12,663 bases of DNA. Source: Crocinitomicaceae bacterium (GTDB lineage: Bacteria; Bacteroidota; Bacteroidia; Flavobacteriales_D; Crocinitomicaceae). Each line of letters begins with the position of its first letter. Position 1 is the first letter of the stretch. Under the pieces are notes generated by a model that had not been told where the DNA came from, did no database searches, and worked only from the letters and a program-made list of their open reading frames with translations. Made by a program: the position numbers and the translations under genes. The stretch is taken from the NCBI GenBank assembly GCA_023264075.1, contig JALQTG010000229.1:1-12663 (forward strand). The letters run 5' to 3'. Positions 1-7,126 of this stretch are shown one piece after another.

Positions 1-113
1 AATACCTAATGGATGAAAGGATAGGTGAATGGAGGTTTTATGCAGAATCGGGTGAGCTGCTGGAAACCATCAATTACGATCAACCAACGAAGGAATCAGG
101 GGCTACCAATTAG
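1..113 (+). CDS. C-terminal fragment of a MORN/YwqK-like repeat protein (5' end outside window)
   Basis: The frame entering at base 3 is open to a TAG at 111-113 and reads about 36 residues. It contains a segment of the form GEWRFYAESGELLETINY, which matches the MORN_2 / YwqK repeat pattern (G-x-W-x-F-Y-x-x-x-G-x-L-x-x-x-x-x-Y), followed by a short polar tail. Proteins of this family in Bacteroidota are usually secreted or surface beta-hairpin repeat proteins, often labelled 'toxin-antitoxin system YwqK family antitoxin' although no such role is evident here. The stop codon lies three bases before the dnaG start, so co-transcription with dnaG is plausible. Only one repeat is visible, so the family call rests on a short stretch and the length and start are unknown. 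Confidence 0.65.
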   Translation, partial: YLMDERIGEWRFYAESGELLETINYDQPTKESGATN

Positions 114-116
114 GCA

Positions 117-2114
117 ATGGCAAGGATACCACCACATATCATTGAAGATATCATGAATACCGCCCGAATCGAGGAGGTAATTGGAGATTTTGTGGCCTTA
201 AAACGTTCTGGATCGAATCTAAAGGGATTGAGTCCATTTACGGATGAGAAGTCGCCTTCGTTCATGGTTAGTCCGGCTAAACAAATTTTTAAATGTTTTT
301 CCAGTGGTAAGGGGGGTACAGTGGTTTCATTTATAATGGAACATGAACATTTTAGTTATCCAGAGGCACTAAAATGGTTGGCAGACCGCTACAATATTGA
401 AATCCCAGAAGAAAAGCCGTTAACACCTGAAGAGCAGGAACAGATAACCGAACGAGAAAGCTTACAGATTATCAATGAGTATGCGAGGGACTTTTTTGTG
501 GACCGCATGCACAAAGGTGAAGAAGGTAAGGCTATTGGGATGTCCTATTTTGTGGAACGTGGTTTTCGACCAGAAATCATAGAACGTTTTCAGTTGGGCT
601 ATTGTCCACAAAACGAAGGGTCATTTACCGATGCCGCATTAAAGAAAGGATATAAGTTAAAATATCTGGAAGCCCTTGGTCTTTCGAGAACGAAAGACGA
701 TCGACATTTTGACTTCTTTAGTGGTCGTGTGATGTTTCCGATACACAGTATTTCTGGGAAAGTACTGGGTTTTGGTGGGAGGACATTGCAATCAGGAAAG
801 AAAGTTGCTAAGTATTTTAATTCTCCTGAAAGCATCATTTATAATAAGAGTAAAATCTTATACGGACTTTACTTTGCTAAATCTAGCATAATAAAGTATG
901 ATAACTCTTATTTGGTAGAGGGCTACACAGATGTGATTAGCATGCATCAAGCCGGAGTGGAGAATGTTGTCGCATCGTCCGGAACCGCATTGACTAAAGA
1001 TCAAATTAAATTGATGAAGCGGTATTCCAACAATATCACCATTTTATATGATGGTGATGCCGCTGGAATTCGTGCGTCGTTTCGGGGAATTGATTTGATT
1101 TTAGAAGAAGGAATGAATGTAAAAGTGGTTTTGTTTCCAGAAGGAGAGGATCCAGATTCGTTCTCAAAGAGTCATGGTTCTGATGAAGTCAAGCGATACA
1201 TCGAAGAGAATCAACGTGATTTTGTAGGATTTAAAACGGACATTCTTTTAAAGGATTCCGACAACGATCCAATTAAACGCGCTGGATTAATCAAAGATAT
1301 TGTGGAGTCCATTGCGTTGATTCCTGATGATATCACGCGTTCAGTGTACTTAAAAGAGACCTCCGAACAGTTTGAGTTGGACGAGCAAACTTTGCTCAAT
1401 GAAATGAACAAAATTCGCCGTAACAGGCGAAGTACTAAGGTCAGTCAAAATCTAAATGTGTCTCCCGAGGAAAAACAACAGGAAGATATATCTAGTTTTC
1501 CGACGCCACAGCAACCTGCTAAACAGTCGGTAACAATTGATCCGAATGAAGGGGATAAGTCAAAGGAACTCGATTTAATTCGCATACTCGTTTTGTATGG
1601 TTCTCGTGCGATTGAATTAAATCAGGCTCCAACGGGAGAGCCTCCAATGATCGTTGATGTGAGTTTGGCTGAACTTGTGGTACATGAAATTGATCGGGAT
1701 GATCTCGTATTTTCAAATCCAGTTTTTCAAGAGATTTATGAAATTTGTAAAAAAGGATTAAAAGAAGATATATTATACTCGCCAACCTACTTTATGCGGA
1801 ATGAAAATCAACAAATAGTCCAATTAGTCTCTGATTTTCTAACCAGTAAATATGAATTAAGTGCAAGTTGGTTAAAAGATTTTAAAATCTACACCCACGA
1901 CGAACTACAGCGGTTGCCACAAGCTTTGCATGAGTCTTTATATGCGTTCAAAAATTCTAAAATTAAGCAGCGAATCGAATACATCCGTGAACGCCTTAAA
2001 CCGGACCATGCTGAGTTTAATCAAGGTAATTTGGAAAGTTTATTGCGTGAACAAATGCAATTGCAAAAAATCCAAAGTGTATTCGCGAAAGAATTGAATC
2101 GGATTATTGTTTAA
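117..2114 (+). CDS. dnaG: DNA primase DnaG with degenerate zinc-ribbon
   Basis: 665-residue primase that makes RNA primers for lagging-strand replication at the fork together with the DnaB helicase. Domain order is normal: an N-terminal CHC2-type zinc-binding fold (about 1-100), the RNA-polymerase core with FFSGRVMFPI and GFGGRTL, a TOPRIM domain with EGYTDV (E268) and DGDAAG (D312, D314), a Gln/Pro-rich linker (about 430-490), and a helicase-binding C-terminal domain to 665. E268-D312 spacing equals that of the metal-binding acids of E. coli DnaG (265/309). The zinc ligands expected in the pattern CPFH...CFxC are S39, T42, C60 and S63, so three of four are absent. The reading frame is intact and the rest is highly conserved, so the protein is surely functional. 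ATG at 117 is chosen because the conserved ARIEEVIGDF segment begins at residue 16; no Shine-Dalgarno is seen, as is usual in Bacteroidota. Confidence 0.97.
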   Translation: MARIPPHIIEDIMNTARIEEVIGDFVALKRSGSNLKGLSPFTDEKSPSFMVSPAKQIFKCFSSGKGGTVVSFIMEHEHFSYPEALKWLADRYNIEIPEEKPLTPEEQEQITERESLQIINEYARDFFVDRMHKGEEGKAIGMSYFVERGFRPEIIERFQLGYCPQNEGSFTDAALKKGYKLKYLEALGLSRTKDDRHFDFFSGRVMFPIHSISGKVLGFGGRTLQSGKKVAKYFNSPESIIYNKSKILYGLYFAKSSIIKYDNSYLVEGYTDVISMHQAGVENVVASSGTALTKDQIKLMKRYSNNITILYDGDAAGIRASFRGIDLILEEGMNVKVVLFPEGEDPDSFSKSHGSDEVKRYIEENQRDFVGFKTDILLKDSDNDPIKRAGLIKDIVESIALIPDDITRSVYLKETSEQFELDEQTLLNEMNKIRRNRRSTKVSQNLNVSPEEKQQEDISSFPTPQQPAKQSVTIDPNEGDKSKELDLIRILVLYGSRAIELNQAPTGEPPMIVDVSLAELVVHEIDRDDLVFSNPVFQEIYEICKKGLKEDILYSPTYFMRNENQQIVQLVSDFLTSKYELSASWLKDFKIYTHDELQRLPQALHESLYAFKNSKIKQRIEYIRERLKPDHAEFNQGNLESLLREQMQLQKIQSVFAKELNRIIV

Positions 2115-2115
2115 A

Positions 2116-2151
2116 AGAGTTTAGAATTTAGAGCGTAGAATTCCGAACTCT
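2116..2151. repeat. Imperfect hairpin just after dnaG
   Basis: AGAGTT (2116-2121) pairs with AACTCT (2146-2151) and GAATT (2124-2128) pairs with AATTC (2139-2143). This gives an 11-bp stem with a 2x2 internal loop and a 10-nt apical loop, beginning two bases after the dnaG stop. No T-tract follows, so it is not a classic intrinsic terminator. It may stabilise or delimit the dnaG mRNA 3' end (inference), or belong to the repeat-type spacer it sits in. Confidence 0.5.
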
Positions 2152-2160
2152 CAACTACAA

Positions 2161-2225
2161 AACTTCATGAAGTTAGACTTTAATTTACCACCGTTTTTCT
2201 TTGTGCCTTTTGTGCCTCCTTTGTG
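2161..2225. repeat. Palindrome plus short tandem TTTGTGCC motif in dnaG-hppD spacer
   Basis: A perfect 14-bp palindrome AACTTCATGAAGTT occupies 2161-2174. It is followed by TTTGTGCC at 2200-2207, TTTGTGCC at 2209-2216 and TTTGTG at 2220-2225. Short G/T-rich repeats of this kind recur in spacers of many Bacteroidota genomes (from memory, not searched). No reading frame or conserved protein is visible here. Confidence 0.5.
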
Positions 2226-2261
2226 AAACTTAGTGCTACTCAACCACCACAAACACACTTC

Positions 2262-2301
2262 TAAAAACAAAAAGGCGAGCTAAACTAAGTTAACTCGCCT
2301 T
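2262..2301 (-). terminator. Intrinsic terminator of the hmgA-hppD operon
   Basis: AAGGCGAG (2272-2279) and CTCGCCTT (2294-2301) form a perfect 8-bp stem. A further three A-T pairs can form inside (2281-2283 with 2290-2292). Read on the minus strand the stem is followed by TTTTTGTTTTTAG (complement of 2262 onward), a good U-tract. It lies about 40 bp beyond the hppD stop, in the right orientation for the minus-strand pair. The + strand side lacks a T-run, so it should act mainly on the minus strand. Confidence 0.88.
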
Positions 2302-2341
2302 CTAAACACTAAGTTCGCAACTCTAAGTTCTGAACTTTAAA

Positions 2342-3502
2342 CTATAACGTACCTCTTTTTTCTTGTTCTCGTTCAATTGACTCAAACAACGCTTTAAAGT
2401 TTCCAGCTCCAAATCCTCGAGCCCCCATTCTTTGAATGATTTCGAAGAAAAGCGTAGGACGATCTTCAACTGGTTTGGTGAAGATTTGCAATAAGTAACC
2501 TTCCTCATCAGCATCCACCATGATACCTAGCTTTTTGATGGCTTCAATATCTTCCTTCATATTGTGGTCAAAGCGACCTAAACGCTCTGGAATGGCATCG
2601 TAATAAGTTTGAGGAGGAGTAGATAAAAACTCAATTCCTCTATTTCTTAGTTCTGCAACTGTTTGTAGAATATTATCTGTAGCAACCGCTATATGTTGAA
2701 CTCCTGGGCCTTCATAGAAGTCTAGATATTCTTCGATTTGTGATCTCTTTTTACCTTCAGCGGGCTCGTTGATTGGGAATTTTACGCGTCCATTACCATT
2801 AGACATTACTTTAGACATCAATGCAGAATATTCTGTATGAATTTGTTTATCATCGAAGGAGAGGAAATTTTCAAATCCCATTACATCTTCGTACCATTTC
2901 ACCCATGTATTCATTTCACCCCATCCTACATTACCTACCATGTGGTCAATGTACTTAAGTCCAGTTGAAGTTGGATTGTAATCGGATTCCCATTTCTGGT
3001 AACCTGGCAAAAATTCTCCTGTATAATTTTTGCGTTCCACAAACATATGAATAGTTTCACCGTAGGTATAAATTCCTGATCGAACTACTTCTCCGTGCTC
3101 ATCTTTTTCTACAGTTGGTTCCATATAAGATTTGGCGCCACGTTTTGTCGTTTCCTTCCAAGCACTTTTTGCATCTTCTACCCACAAGGCAACAACTTTC
3201 ACACCGTCTCCATGCTTTTTCACATGTTCACCGATAGGTGATTCGCTGGTTAATGCAGTTGTAAGTACTAACCGAATTTTATCTTGTTTCAATACATAGG
3301 AGGCTCTATCTTTAACACCTGTCTCTAAGCCAGCATAAGCATGCGATTGAAATCCAAATGCTGTTTTGTAGAAATGAGCAGCCTGTTTAGCATTGCCCAC
3401 ATAAAATTCTACGTAGTCTGTTCCTAAAAGAGGAAGGAAATCCTGTGCTCCTTCAAATATTTTTTCGAGGCCATAATTAACGCTCTTTACTTCTTTTGCC
3501 AT
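2342..3502 (-). CDS. hppD: 4-hydroxyphenylpyruvate dioxygenase
   Basis: 386-residue Fe(II) enzyme of the vicinal-oxygen-chelate fold. It converts 4-hydroxyphenylpyruvate and O2 to homogentisate and CO2, the second step of tyrosine catabolism. The two VOC halves are visible: the first begins with YVEFYVGNAKQAAHFY, the second with YIDHMVGNV. The iron-binding facial triad is H187 (DHMVGN), H270 (GVQHIAVAT) and E354 (LFFEIIQR), and the C-terminal GNFKALFESIEREQ signature that closes the active site is intact. Length and motifs fit bacterial HPPD. It follows hmgA by 34 bp on the same strand and precedes the terminator at 2262-2301, so it is the distal gene of a two-gene operon. ATG at 3502 (MAKEVKSVNYG) is a natural start with no competing conserved sequence upstream. 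Confidence 0.97.
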   Translation of the reverse strand: MAKEVKSVNYGLEKIFEGAQDFLPLLGTDYVEFYVGNAKQAAHFYKTAFGFQSHAYAGLETGVKDRASYVLKQDKIRLVLTTALTSESPIGEHVKKHGDGVKVVALWVEDAKSAWKETTKRGAKSYMEPTVEKDEHGEVVRSGIYTYGETIHMFVERKNYTGEFLPGYQKWESDYNPTSTGLKYIDHMVGNVGWGEMNTWVKWYEDVMGFENFLSFDDKQIHTEYSALMSKVMSNGNGRVKFPINEPAEGKKRSQIEEYLDFYEGPGVQHIAVATDNILQTVAELRNRGIEFLSTPPQTYYDAIPERLGRFDHNMKEDIEAIKKLGIMVDADEEGYLLQIFTKPVEDRPTLFFEIIQRMGARGFGAGNFKALFESIEREQEKRGTL

Positions 3503-3536
3503 AATTTAATCTTTTAATATGAGTAATCTGGTTTCT

Positions 3537-4694
3537 TTATTCCAACCAGGATTTGAAATAATCTTTGTCTGCAATATCCACTGCAGTTTGTGTTAAACGT
3601 AATGGTTTAAACGTATCCACCATCACAGCTAATTCTAAGGTTTCTTTTTGACCAATTGATCGTTCCATTGCTCCAGGGTGCGGACCGTGAGGAATCCCTG
3701 CGGGGTGCAACGATATATATCCTTTGTCCACGTGATTTCTACTCATGAAGTCACCATCGACGTAATACAACACTTCATCAGAATCAATGTTACTATGATT
3801 GTAAGGCGCTGGAATAGCTTGAGGATGATAGTCGTATAATCTAGGACAGAAAGAACACACCACGAAGTTGTGCGCTTCAAACGTCTGGTGGATTGGCGGT
3901 GGCATGTGGACACGGCCTGTTATAGGTTCGAAATCATGTATAGAAAAAGCGTATGGGAAATTATATCCATCATAGCCAACTACATCAAATGGATGAGATG
4001 CGTAGACTAATTCATGCAACACATTTTCTTTTTTGATTTTCACCGTGAAATCACCTTTTTCACTATGCGTTTCTAACGTTTCCGGTGTACGAATATCTCG
4101 CTCACAGAATGGAGAATGTTCTAATAATTGTCCGAATTTATTACGATACGTGCGCGGTGTTAATATTGGAGAAAATGATTCAACAATAAATAAACGATTG
4201 TCTTCGCTATCAAAATCAATTTGGTAGGTTATTCCTCTTGGAATAATTAAATAGTCACCATAGCTGAAAGAAAGATTTCCTAGCATCGTCCGCAAAGTTC
4301 CTGTTCCTTTGTGAACGAATATCATTTCGTCTGCATCCGCATTTTTATAGAAATAGGACCGCAACGATTGTTTGGGAGCTGCAAGCACTATGTTTAAGTC
4401 GTTGTTAAACAAGATTGTCTTGCGACTTTCTAAGAAGTCATTAGCCGCTGGCACATTAAATCCATTTAGCATTTGAGACTTAATGTTTTTTGCCACTGCC
4501 GAAATTGGTGTCATGTCTTTTGGTTGACTAACCGATTTCACCATCGTTGGACGATAAACATGATAGAGCAGCGAAGACATGCTACTAAAACCTTCTGTTC
4601 CAAAAAGTTCTTCGTAATAGTAAGCTCCCTCTTCAGACTGAAATACTGTGTGTCTTTTATGAGGAATCTTACCCATTTTATGATAAAAGGGCAT
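3537..4694 (-). CDS. hmgA: Homogentisate 1,2-dioxygenase
   Basis: 385-residue cupin-type non-heme iron dioxygenase that opens the ring of homogentisate to 4-maleylacetoacetate, directly after the HPPD reaction. The N-terminus MPFYHKMGKIPHKRHTVF and the blocks FEAHNFVVCSFCPR and HPAGIPHGPHPGA are characteristic of the family. Probable iron ligands are H300, an acidic residue at 306/307 (SDE) and H336 (IPHGPHPG); the His-His spacing of 36 equals that of the human enzyme (335/371). The protein is shorter than the roughly 430-residue proteobacterial and animal enzymes, which fits the short form I associate with Bacteroidota. It is first in the operon with hppD. The next enzyme, fumarylacetoacetase, and maleylacetoacetate isomerase are not in the window. 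Confidence 0.96.
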   Translation of the reverse strand: MPFYHKMGKIPHKRHTVFQSEEGAYYYEELFGTEGFSSMSSLLYHVYRPTMVKSVSQPKDMTPISAVAKNIKSQMLNGFNVPAANDFLESRKTILFNNDLNIVLAAPKQSLRSYFYKNADADEMIFVHKGTGTLRTMLGNLSFSYGDYLIIPRGITYQIDFDSEDNRLFIVESFSPILTPRTYRNKFGQLLEHSPFCERDIRTPETLETHSEKGDFTVKIKKENVLHELVYASHPFDVVGYDGYNFPYAFSIHDFEPITGRVHMPPPIHQTFEAHNFVVCSFCPRLYDYHPQAIPAPYNHSNIDSDEVLYYVDGDFMSRNHVDKGYISLHPAGIPHGPHPGAMERSIGQKETLELAVMVDTFKPLRLTQTAVDIADKDYFKSWLE

Positions 4695-5020
4695 ATTTCG
4701 AAATTTTAATGAGTAAATGTAATACTGGTAGTCAGAGATAGTTCTCGGACACTCATTCCGGGTTGCGTTTCAGCAATAATTTTTTAAATTCTTGAAGAGT
4801 TACCCAATTGTACATGTGAAGTATTTTCTATTATACAAATATATAAAAAGAATCTTGGATGTTAAAAAATGTGTTTTGAAGCAATCGAATACTGACGAAA
4901 ATCAGTTGTAAGTTTTTTGCCTTTTCTCATCGGCGTCCAAACGGATATAAAATCTTGTGTTATCGAACGAATTCTTCTTTGAAGTGTTTATATTCGCTTT
5001 CAAATATACTGTACAACGCA
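4695..5020. other. Divergent intergenic control region between hmgA and tdh
   Basis: 326 bp of AT-rich DNA without a conserved frame separates the two divergent genes. It contains one good Bacteroidota -7 box for hmgA (listed separately). I see no convincing TAnnTTTG box for the + strand gene, only a 7/8 match TATATTCG at 4989-4996 that lacks a spaced -33 element. No riboswitch-like or T-box-like structure was recognised. Confidence 0.5.
4836..4843 (-). promoter_or_regulatory. Candidate -7 box (TATATTTG) of hmgA-hppD
   Basis: The minus strand reads TATATTTG here, an exact fit to the Bacteroidota TAnnTTTG -7 consensus. It would start transcription near 4829, leaving a leader of about 135 nt before the hmgA ATG. 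No TTG -33 element lies at the usual spacing, the nearest being about 38 bp upstream. In AT-rich DNA such an octamer arises often by chance. Confidence 0.35.
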
Positions 5021-5968
5021 ATGGGGAAAATACTTGTAATTGGAGCAGCAGGTCAAATTGGGACGGAATTGGTTCTTGCTTTAGAGAAGGAATATGGAAA
5101 ATCTAACGTTATAGCTAGTGACGTTAAGCCAGAGCCAACAGTCGCATTAAGGGAAAGTAATTACCTTTCTCTTGATGTAATGAATGCAGAAGCATTGGAT
5201 AGAGTTGTGAAAGAATACGGAGTATCTGAAATTTTTTTATTAGCAGCGTTGTTATCTGCCACAGCAGAGAAGAATCCTGATTTCGCTTGGAAACTTAATA
5301 TGGAAGGTTTATTTAATGTATTAAACCTAGCTAGAGATAAGAAAATTGAAAAGGTTTTTTGGCCGAGTTCAATTGCAGTATTCGGCCCCACGACTCCGAA
5401 AGATATGACGCCCCAATGCACTATTATGGAACCTACGACTGTTTATGGAATTTCTAAACAATCTGGGGAGCAATGGTGTAATTATTATCACCGTAAATAT
5501 GATGTTGATGTGCGCAGCATACGTTACCCAGGACTCATTTCTTACACTTCTCTTCCGGGTGGAGGAACCACTGATTATGCTGTGGATATTTTTTATCATG
5601 CAAAGAGATCAAATAGATATACTTGTTTTTTATCCGAAAACACAGCACTTCCAATGATGTATATGGAGGATGCTATTCGTGCAACGATTCAGATTATGCA
5701 GTCCCCTAAGGAAAATATTAAGATCCGTACATCCTACAATCTTGCAGGTATGAGTTTTACTCCCAAATTACTCGCAGAGGCCATAAAAGAGAGACTTCCA
5801 GGATTTGGCATTAATTATGCTACAGATTTCCGACAAGAAATTGCAGATAGTTGGCCAAACTCTATTGATGATCAAGATGCTAAGAATGATTGGGGATGGA
5901 GTATGAGTTACGATTTATCTGCAACGGTAAAACTGATGTTAGAGAATATCGACGAATCTTTGATGTAA
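5021..5968 (+). CDS. tdh: NAD-dependent L-threonine 3-dehydrogenase (short-chain/epimerase type)
   Basis: 315-residue extended short-chain dehydrogenase, UDP-galactose-4-epimerase-like. It oxidises L-threonine to 2-amino-3-ketobutyrate with NAD+, which 2-amino-3-ketobutyrate CoA ligase (not in the window) splits to glycine and acetyl-CoA. The Rossmann motif GAAGQIG is at residues 8-14, the catalytic Ser is at 116/117 (PSSIAVFG), and the YxxxK pair is Y142 and K146. The TDH-specific blocks GPTTPKDMTPQ, TTVYGISKQSGEQW, VRSIRYPGLIS and PGGGTTDYAV separate it from sugar epimerases. The frame extends upstream to a TTG at 4955, but the NAD-binding strand begins right after ATG 5021 (MGKILVIG), so that ATG is the start. 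It diverges from hmgA, consistent with a local amino-acid catabolism cluster. No strong terminator follows, only a T-run and a small dyad. Confidence 0.93.
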   Translation: MGKILVIGAAGQIGTELVLALEKEYGKSNVIASDVKPEPTVALRESNYLSLDVMNAEALDRVVKEYGVSEIFLLAALLSATAEKNPDFAWKLNMEGLFNVLNLARDKKIEKVFWPSSIAVFGPTTPKDMTPQCTIMEPTTVYGISKQSGEQWCNYYHRKYDVDVRSIRYPGLISYTSLPGGGTTDYAVDIFYHAKRSNRYTCFLSENTALPMMYMEDAIRATIQIMQSPKENIKIRTSYNLAGMSFTPKLLAEAIKERLPGFGINYATDFRQEIADSWPNSIDDQDAKNDWGWSMSYDLSATVKLMLENIDESLM

Positions 5969-6014
5969 AACACAACCTGTTATTTTTTTGTTCGTCTAAG
6001 GTTTTAACATATTT

Positions 6015-6030
6015 GTCTAATTTATTAGAC
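6015..6030. repeat. Small dyad GTCTAAT/ATTAGAC between tdh and the MORN gene
   Basis: GTCTAAT and ATTAGAC are separated by two T's. A third copy of the half-site, GTCTAA, lies at 5994-5999 in direct orientation. As RNA the stem would be about 6 AT-rich pairs followed by CTTTTAC, a poor terminator. As DNA it could be a regulator half-site pair upstream of the 6098 gene. No regulator is known for it; function is open. Confidence 0.3.
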
Positions 6031-6097
6031 TTTTACAAGATTTAATTAAATAATATTGGTATATTACCCATGCTGAAAATACCTAAAACTTGGTGAG

Positions 6098-6967
6098 ATG
6101 AAGATATTACTATTTATTTGTTTACTTCTAGTTGGTTTTGGAAGTTGGGCTAAATCCTCTTTCTCTATTCAGGGGAATGATGATCAGGAAGACCCGAAAA
6201 ACTTCGTTGATGAAAATGGTCGTAAACAGGGGAGATGGATTCATTTTGGTAAAGAGCAACCAGATAAGGGGTATCCAGAGGACGGAAAGATTTCTGAGGG
6301 CACCTATTTGAACGACCGAAAAGACGGCAGATGGGTGCTTTATTACAAAGATGGTATGACTCCACGAACTGAGGGGGAGTACAAAAATAACCGTCCTAAT
6401 GGACCATTTATTCATTATCATCCGAATGGGACTATTAAAGAAAAAGGCACATTTTCTAAGCAGCGTTATACAGATTCCTTAGCACGGTTCAATGAAAAAG
6501 GTGTCAAAGTGTATGAAGCTTCATACAATGAGGCGGGAAAAGAGTCTGGCAAGGTTGTTTATCGTTATGACAATGGTAAAGTAGAATTCGAATACGAAGC
6601 TAACAATGGTGTTCCTTCAGGGGCAGCTACACGTTACTGGCCGAATGGCGATGTAAAAGAGCGGTTGGTCTATGGAGCAGATGGCTCAGTACAAGAGACT
6701 TCAGGAGAAATTGCAATGGTAAATCCAGCCGCTGATGTCGTAAAAACTGCATCAGCGAAAAAAGCCCCTAAACCAATTGCAGACTCCGATTTTAAGCCAA
6801 ATGCATATAACAAAGTCTTGAATGAAAACAAGGAAATGTGGATGGAGGGCGAATTTAAAAACGGTTTATTGTGGGATGGTAGGTTGTACATTTATGATGA
6901 AGACGGACTTCTTTTGAAAGTTGAGGTTTATAAGAAGGGTATTTACATATCTGACGGTCAATTATAA
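6098..6967 (+). CDS. Secreted MORN/YwqK-like repeat protein
   Basis: 289 residues starting MKILLFICLLLVGFG with probable signal peptidase I cleavage after SWA (about residue 18), so exported to the periplasm or outer membrane. The mature part holds a series of MORN_2-type beta-hairpin repeats, seen in KQGRWIHF, KDGRWVLYYKDG, PNGPFIHYHPNG, ESGKVVYRYDNG, PSGAATRYWPNG and, near the C-terminus, WDGRLYIYDEDG. A linker (about 205-245) rich in Ala/Lys separates the last repeat. The family is often auto-named 'toxin-antitoxin system YwqK family antitoxin'; I see no toxin partner, and structural or envelope-associated roles are more likely. It resembles the fragment at the left window edge. The gene stands alone, with its own terminator; the function is not known. 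ATG 6098 is supported by the signal peptide. Confidence 0.85.
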   Translation: MKILLFICLLLVGFGSWAKSSFSIQGNDDQEDPKNFVDENGRKQGRWIHFGKEQPDKGYPEDGKISEGTYLNDRKDGRWVLYYKDGMTPRTEGEYKNNRPNGPFIHYHPNGTIKEKGTFSKQRYTDSLARFNEKGVKVYEASYNEAGKESGKVVYRYDNGKVEFEYEANNGVPSGAATRYWPNGDVKERLVYGADGSVQETSGEIAMVNPAADVVKTASAKKAPKPIADSDFKPNAYNKVLNENKEMWMEGEFKNGLLWDGRLYIYDEDGLLLKVEVYKKGIYISDGQL

Positions 6968-6989
6968 TGAATTCCAATTAATTTATTTG

Positions 6990-7017
6990 AAGGTCGAATT
7001 CAACAAAATTCGGCCTT
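6990..7017. terminator. Hairpin terminator after the MORN gene
   Basis: AAGGTCGAATT (6990-7000) pairs with AATTCGGCCTT (7007-7017) over 11 pairs, one being T-G, with a CAACAA loop. It lies 22 bp after the stop of the MORN gene. The following bases are TCAACATT, so the U-tract is weak, but the position and stem support a transcription end. Confidence 0.7.
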
Positions 7018-7074
7018 TCAACATTATAAAAGTGACTTTTGTAACTTTTTTTATTGAAAGTTAATCGATTAAAT

Positions 7075-7102
7075 TTTGTAGCATGAATTATCCTTAATTT
7101 TG
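7075..7102 (+). promoter_or_regulatory. Candidate promoter of the subtilase gene (TTTG / TAATTTTG)
   Basis: TTTG at 7075-7078 and TAATTTTG at 7095-7102 match the Bacteroidota -33 and -7 elements with 16 bp between them, slightly shorter than the usual 17-23. Transcription would start near 7109, about 18 bp before the ATG at 7127. The -7 box overlaps a spurious upstream TTG codon, which argues against that codon as a start. Confidence 0.45.
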
Positions 7103-7126
7103 GATAATAATATTAAATCAATAGTT

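Noticed and set aside
5001..5008. Second minus-strand TATATTTG match
   Set aside because: It lies more than 300 bp from hmgA, just before the divergent tdh start, without a -33 element; likely chance in AT-rich DNA.
4955..5020. Upstream TTG extension of the threonine dehydrogenase frame (22 extra residues)
   Set aside because: The conserved NAD-binding strand starts right after ATG 5021, and the extension has no family similarity and an atypical start codon.
5969..5990. AACA-CAACC-TGTT followed by a T-run as tdh terminator
   Set aside because: The stem is only four A/T-rich pairs, too weak to call.
6098..6967. Toxin-antitoxin system
   Set aside because: Signal peptide, solitary gene and no toxin-like neighbour; the antitoxin label comes from family naming only.
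7100..7126. TTG start nine codons upstream of the subtilase ATG
   Set aside because: It would put residues before an excellent signal peptide and overlaps the candidate -7 box.
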